A DNA stretch of 64,000 bases from Bradyrhizobium sp. CCBAU 051011 (GTDB lineage Bacteria; Pseudomonadota; Alphaproteobacteria; Rhizobiales; Xanthobacteraceae). Both the position numbers and the translations under genes were made by a program. The DNA lies in assembly GCF_009930815.1 (NCBI RefSeq), contig NZ_CP022222.1, positions 4,630,501-4,694,500 on the forward strand, read 5' to 3'. A model generated the notes under the pieces. The model was not told the DNA's origin. It did not search any database and was given only the letters and a program-made list of their open reading frames with translations. Positions 60,252 through 64,000 of the stretch are shown piece by piece. Numbering within the stretch: position 1 is the stretch's first letter; each line of letters opens with the position of its first letter.

Positions 60252-61445
60252 ATGAATATCCTGACTGAACCCAAAATTTCGGGCAAGCCGATTACCGAGA
60301 AGCCGCACAAGCGGCCGGTCCGGATGGTGCGCTGGTTCATCATCATCGGAACGCTGCTGGCTCTGCTGGTCGGCGGCCTGGTGTGGTTCAACTACTTCCG
60401 CGGCAAGATGATCGCGCAGTTCTTCGCGGGCATGAAGCCGCCGCCGATCAGCGTCAACGTTGCCACAGCGAAGTCCGAAACGATTCCCAATCTTCTGACC
60501 GCGGTCGGCGATCTCGCCGCCGTGCATCAGGTCAACGTGACCTCCGACGTGAACGGCCGCATCACCGATATCCTGTTCAAGGCGGGCACCAGCGTGAAGG
60601 CGGGTACGCCGTTGGTGCAGTTGTTCGACGGTCCCGAGCAGGGCGACCTCGCCAACTTCAAGGCACAGCAGCGCGTGGCGCAGATATCGCTGGATCGCGC
60701 CAAGCAACTGGCCGAGCGCCAGGTCGGACCGCAAGCGACGGTGGATAACGCCCAGGCTGTGTTCGACCAGGCCAGTGCCGGCATCGCCAAGACGGAAGCC
60801 ATCATCTCACAGAAGCTGGTGCGGGCTCCCTTCGACGGTGAACTCGGCGTTCGCAGGGTCGAGGTCGGACAATATCTGACCGCCGGGACGCAGATCGTCT
60901 CGTTGACCGATCTGTCGGTGCTGTTTGCGAACTTCACCGTGACGGAAAAGGATTCCGGCCAGCTCAAGGTCGGGCAGATCGTCCGTATCGCGGTCGATGC
61001 CTATCCGGGCCGCACCTTCGAGGGCAAGATCACCACCATCGAGCCGCAGATCGCGACCGAAACGCGCAACATTCGCGTGCAGGCGACGATCCAGAATCCG
61101 GACAAGATCCTCAAGCCCGGCATGTTCGCGACCACCACCGTGGTGCTGCCGGACAAGCCGCCGGTGGTCACCGTGCCCGAAACCGCGATCGACTACACGC
61201 TCTATGGCGACTCGGTCTACCTCATCAGCGAGAAGAAGGAAGAGGATGGCAAGACCAGCCTCTCGGTGACGCGGACCTTCGTGCAGACCGGCAACCGCAT
61301 CGAAGGACGCGCCGAAGTCCTGAAAGGGTTGAAAGATGGCGACCGCGTCGTCGCGGTGGGCCAGCTCAAGCTGCAATCGGGAGCGGCGGTGACGCTCTCG
61401 AACGATCCGGTGCCGCCAATTCCGGCGAAGCCGCCGCGCTACTGA
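60252..61445 (+). CDS. RND efflux periplasmic adaptor (MFP/HlyD family)
   Basis: 397 aa from ATG 60252 with GGAAAG upstream. One N-terminal membrane anchor (MVRWFIIIGTLLALLVGGLV) is followed by the lipoyl-like halves (VNVTSDVNGRITDILFKAGT and KLVRAPFDGELGVRRVEVGQ), a short coiled-coil hairpin and a barrel domain. An uncleaved anchor instead of a lipoprotein signal is seen in the MexH/acriflavine-type branch. It links the RND transporter to an outer-membrane channel. No outer-membrane factor gene is visible. Confidence 0.9.
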   Translation: MNILTEPKISGKPITEKPHKRPVRMVRWFIIIGTLLALLVGGLVWFNYFRGKMIAQFFAGMKPPPISVNVATAKSETIPNLLTAVGDLAAVHQVNVTSDVNGRITDILFKAGTSVKAGTPLVQLFDGPEQGDLANFKAQQRVAQISLDRAKQLAERQVGPQATVDNAQAVFDQASAGIAKTEAIISQKLVRAPFDGELGVRRVEVGQYLTAGTQIVSLTDLSVLFANFTVTEKDSGQLKVGQIVRIAVDAYPGRTFEGKITTIEPQIATETRNIRVQATIQNPDKILKPGMFATTTVVLPDKPPVVTVPETAIDYTLYGDSVYLISEKKEEDGKTSLSVTRTFVQTGNRIEGRAEVLKGLKDGDRVVAVGQLKLQSGAAVTLSNDPVPPIPAKPPRY

Positions 61446-61563
61446 CACGCCTGGTAACTCACGATCGCGCGGCCCAAGGGGGCCGCGCTGGCGAAAGACG
61501 GGCAGCGGTGTTCTCGAATGATGCCGCGCCCCGAAATGCTGAACTCAGCGGGATAATCTACAG

Positions 61564-64000
61564 ATGGCCTTCACCGATATTTTCATCAAGCGTCCGGTCC
61601 TGTCGGTCGTCGTCAGTCTGCTGATCCTGCTGATCGGCCTGCGGGCCGCTAGCGTATTGCCGATCCGGCAATACCCGAAGCTGTCGAATACCGTGGTCAC
61701 CATCACGACCGTGTACCCGGGCGCATCTGCCAATCTGATCCAGGGTTTCATCACCACGCCGATTGAGCAGGCGGTCGCCTCGGCCGAGGGCGTGGACTAC
61801 ATCACTTCGTCGTCCGTGCAGGGCACGAGCACGATCCAGGTTTACGTCAAGCTGAATTTTGACCCGAACCAGGCGCTGACCGAAGTGCTCGCCAAGGTGA
61901 ATTCGGTCAAATATCTGATCCCGAAGGAATCGAACGATCCCATCGTCGTCAAGACGACCGGTCAGACCACGGCCGTGATGTATCTCGGATTCTCCAGCGA
62001 CGAGCTCTCGGGTTCGGCGATATCGGACTATCTGACGCGCGTGGTGCAGCCGGTACTGTCGACTGTCGATGGCGTGGCGTCCGCCGATATTCTCGGCGGC
62101 CAGACTTTTGCGATGCGGTTGTGGCTCGATCCGGTCAAGATGGCCGGGCGCGGCGTATCGCCAAGCGATGTCTCGCAGGCGATCGCCGCAAACAACTTCC
62201 AGGCCGCGGCCGGGCAGTCCAAGGGCTACTTCATCGTCTCGAACGTTCAGACGAATACGGACCTGCGGAACCTCGAGCAATTCAAGAAGATGATCGTCAA
62301 GTCCAAGGACGGCGGCTTCGTGCGGATCGAGGATATCGCGACCGTCGAGCTTGCCGCCCAGAGCTCGGATGCGAGCGTCGCCTTCAGCGGCGAGCGCGCG
62401 ATCTTCATCGGCGTGCAGGCGACGCCGCAAGGCAACCCGCTGACGCTGGTCAAGGGCGTGCGCGCGTTGATGCCGGAGATCGAACGCAACCTGCCGCCCT
62501 CGATGAAGATGAAAGTGGCCTATGACTCCACCAAGTTCATTCAGTCGTCGATCGACGAGGTGAAGAATACGCTGATCGAGGCGGTGCTGATCGTCGTGGT
62601 CGTGATCTTCCTGTTCCTGGCCTCGTTCCGCTCGGTCATCATCCCGGTGGTCACGATTCCGCTGTCGTTGATTGGCGTCTGCAGCCTGATGCTGGCGATG
62701 GGCTTCAGCTTCAATCTTCTGACGCTGCTGGCGATGGTGCTGGCGATCGGACTCGTGGTCGACGACGCCATCGTGGTGGTGGAGAACATCCATCGACATC
62801 TGGAGGAAGGCAAGACGCCGGTGCAGGCGTCGCTGCAGGGCGCGCGCGAAATTGTCGGACCCGTGATCTCGATGACGATCACGCTTGCCGCGGTCTATGC
62901 GCCGATCGGCTTCCTCGGCGGCCTCACCGGTTCGCTGTTCCGCGAATTTGCCTTCACGCTGGCGGGCTCGGTGATCGTATCGGGCGTGATCGCGCTGACG
63001 CTGTCGCCGATGATGTGCTCGGTGCTTCTCAAGAGTGCGGATGAGGGCCGGTTCGCCAGGCTGGTCAACAGGGTGTTCGGTGGGATGACGCGCTGGTACG
63101 GCCGTCAGCTCGACCGTTCGCTCGATTATCGCCCGATCACCGGACTGTTCGCGCTGACGATCCTCGGTCTGGTCGGCTTCCTCTATATGAACACCTCCAA
63201 GGAGCTGGCACCGGAAGAGGACCAGGGCATCGTGTTCTCGGTGACCAAGGCGCCGAAATACGCCAACATCGACTATGTCGACTTCTATGGCGACAAGCTC
63301 GACAAGGCGTTCGCCAAGTTTCCCGAAACCGACCTGACTTTCGTCCTGAACGGCATCAACGGCCCGCAGGGCGGCATTGCCGGCATGCTACTCAAGCCGT
63401 GGGACGAGCGTAAACGTTCCTCGATCCAGCTGAAGCCGCTGGTGCAGGCTGAAATCGGTAACATCGAAGGCGTCCAGGCATTTGCGTTCAACCTGCCGCC
63501 GCTTCCGGGCGGGCCGGGCGGCCTGCCGATACAGATGGTGATCAATTCGACCGCCGGGTTCCAGGCCGTCTACGAGCAGATGGCAAAGCTCAAGGAGGCC
63601 GCGCGCAAGAGCGGCATGTTCATCGTCTCCGACAGCGACCTCGAGTTCAACCAGCCGGTGGTGCGCGTCTCCATCGACCGTTCCAAGGCGAGCGACCTCG
63701 GCATCAACATGGCGCAGGTCGGCAGCACGTTGCAGACGCTTTTGGGCGGCAACTATGTCAACAGGTTCAACCTCGAGGGACGATCCTATCAGGTGATCCC
63801 GCAGGTCCCGCGCGGCATGCGGCTGTCGCCGGAATCGCTCGGCGGTTACTATGTCCCGACCAATACGGGACAGCTCGTGCCGCTGTCGACCATCGTGTCG
63901 ATCGAGACCGCTACCGATCCAAATTCGCTCACGCACTACAACCAGCTCAACTCGGCGACCTTCTCTGCGGTGCCGATGCCGGGCGTGACGGTCGGGCAGG
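61564..64000 (+). CDS. RND multidrug efflux transporter (partial)
   Basis: 812 codons are visible; the 3' end lies beyond the window. Starting MAFTDIFIKRPVLSVVVSLL, it shows the AcrB/MexB/MexI architecture: periplasmic porter text (TTVYPGASANLIQGFITTPI), then membrane helices with the proton-relay pair Asp400-Asp401 in GLVVDDAIVVVENI, and a second porter domain. It should pump hydrophobic compounds out with the adaptor encoded 118 bp upstream. Specificity cannot be read from the sequence. Confidence 0.92.
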   Translation, partial: MAFTDIFIKRPVLSVVVSLLILLIGLRAASVLPIRQYPKLSNTVVTITTVYPGASANLIQGFITTPIEQAVASAEGVDYITSSSVQGTSTIQVYVKLNFDPNQALTEVLAKVNSVKYLIPKESNDPIVVKTTGQTTAVMYLGFSSDELSGSAISDYLTRVVQPVLSTVDGVASADILGGQTFAMRLWLDPVKMAGRGVSPSDVSQAIAANNFQAAAGQSKGYFIVSNVQTNTDLRNLEQFKKMIVKSKDGGFVRIEDIATVELAAQSSDASVAFSGERAIFIGVQATPQGNPLTLVKGVRALMPEIERNLPPSMKMKVAYDSTKFIQSSIDEVKNTLIEAVLIVVVVIFLFLASFRSVIIPVVTIPLSLIGVCSLMLAMGFSFNLLTLLAMVLAIGLVVDDAIVVVENIHRHLEEGKTPVQASLQGAREIVGPVISMTITLAAVYAPIGFLGGLTGSLFREFAFTLAGSVIVSGVIALTLSPMMCSVLLKSADEGRFARLVNRVFGGMTRWYGRQLDRSLDYRPITGLFALTILGLVGFLYMNTSKELAPEEDQGIVFSVTKAPKYANIDYVDFYGDKLDKAFAKFPETDLTFVLNGINGPQGGIAGMLLKPWDERKRSSIQLKPLVQAEIGNIEGVQAFAFNLPPLPGGPGGLPIQMVINSTAGFQAVYEQMAKLKEAARKSGMFIVSDSDLEFNQPVVRVSIDRSKASDLGINMAQVGSTLQTLLGGNYVNRFNLEGRSYQVIPQVPRGMRLSPESLGGYYVPTNTGQLVPLSTIVSIETATDPNSLTHYNQLNSATFSAVPMPGVTVGQ

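Overview
The window looks like a chromosomal segment of a Bradyrhizobium-type alphaproteobacterium (Bradyrhizobium, Rhodopseudomonas or a close relative). Coding DNA is GC-rich, many genes have GTG or TTG starts behind AGGAG-type ribosome sites, and the content is typical of the group: Fmd/Urt amide uptake, a BJP-1-like B3 metallo-beta-lactamase, sugar-acid catabolism, an IS110 element, and several families of palindromic intergenic repeats. I saw no rRNA, tRNA or CRISPR array. Function calls rest on motifs and remembered family members; no search was run.

Layout. 0-9 kb: a short-chain amide locus with a divergent permease-like sensor (partial), a five-gene branched-chain/urea-type ABC transporter, formamidase (fmdA), fmdB and aliphatic amidase (amiE). 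9-15 kb: an accessory stretch with a GNAT acetyltransferase, a frameshifted EthD-like gene, small unknowns, a serine beta-lactamase-like hydrolase, a SUKH-like protein and diverged repeats. 14.7-18.2 kb: VOC-RidA-thiazoline hydrolase genes divergent from a compact LysR regulator and an aldo/keto reductase. 18.6-25 kb: a DMT exporter, a large autotransporter and a zinc alcohol dehydrogenase. 25-28.5 kb: a membrane-anchored DJ-1/PfpI protein, an IS110 element with a structured non-coding end, and about 1 kb of repeats.

28.5-34.4 kb: an Lrp regulator divergent from an AceE/MdeB-like E1 enzyme, an aldehyde dehydrogenase with a clear terminator, and the B3 metallo-beta-lactamase. 34.4-39 kb: sugar-acid catabolism (SMP-30 lactonase, uronate-dehydrogenase-like enzyme, FadR-type GntR regulator, IlvD/Edd dehydratase) with two matching operator palindromes in front of the dehydratase. 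39-45.7 kb: enoyl-CoA hydratase, a ferredoxin-reductase-like flavoprotein behind a 13-codon leader ORF, two adjacent PfkB kinases, and glutamate-type dehydrogenase overlapping a VOC gene.

45.9-54.4 kb: a TetR regulator followed by a seven-gene unit, consisting of an NMT1/THI5-type ABC importer (permease, binding protein, ATPase) and an enolase-superfamily protein, a Gfo/Idh/MocA oxidoreductase, a DUF993 protein and a TIM-barrel isomerase. It reads as a complete uptake-and-catabolism module for an unidentified substrate and is the best candidate for undescribed biology here. 54.6-59.2 kb: two related small exported proteins, a cytochrome c, a proline-rich exported LTXXQ protein and a P450. 59.5-64 kb: a TetR-controlled RND efflux pump whose transporter gene runs off the end.
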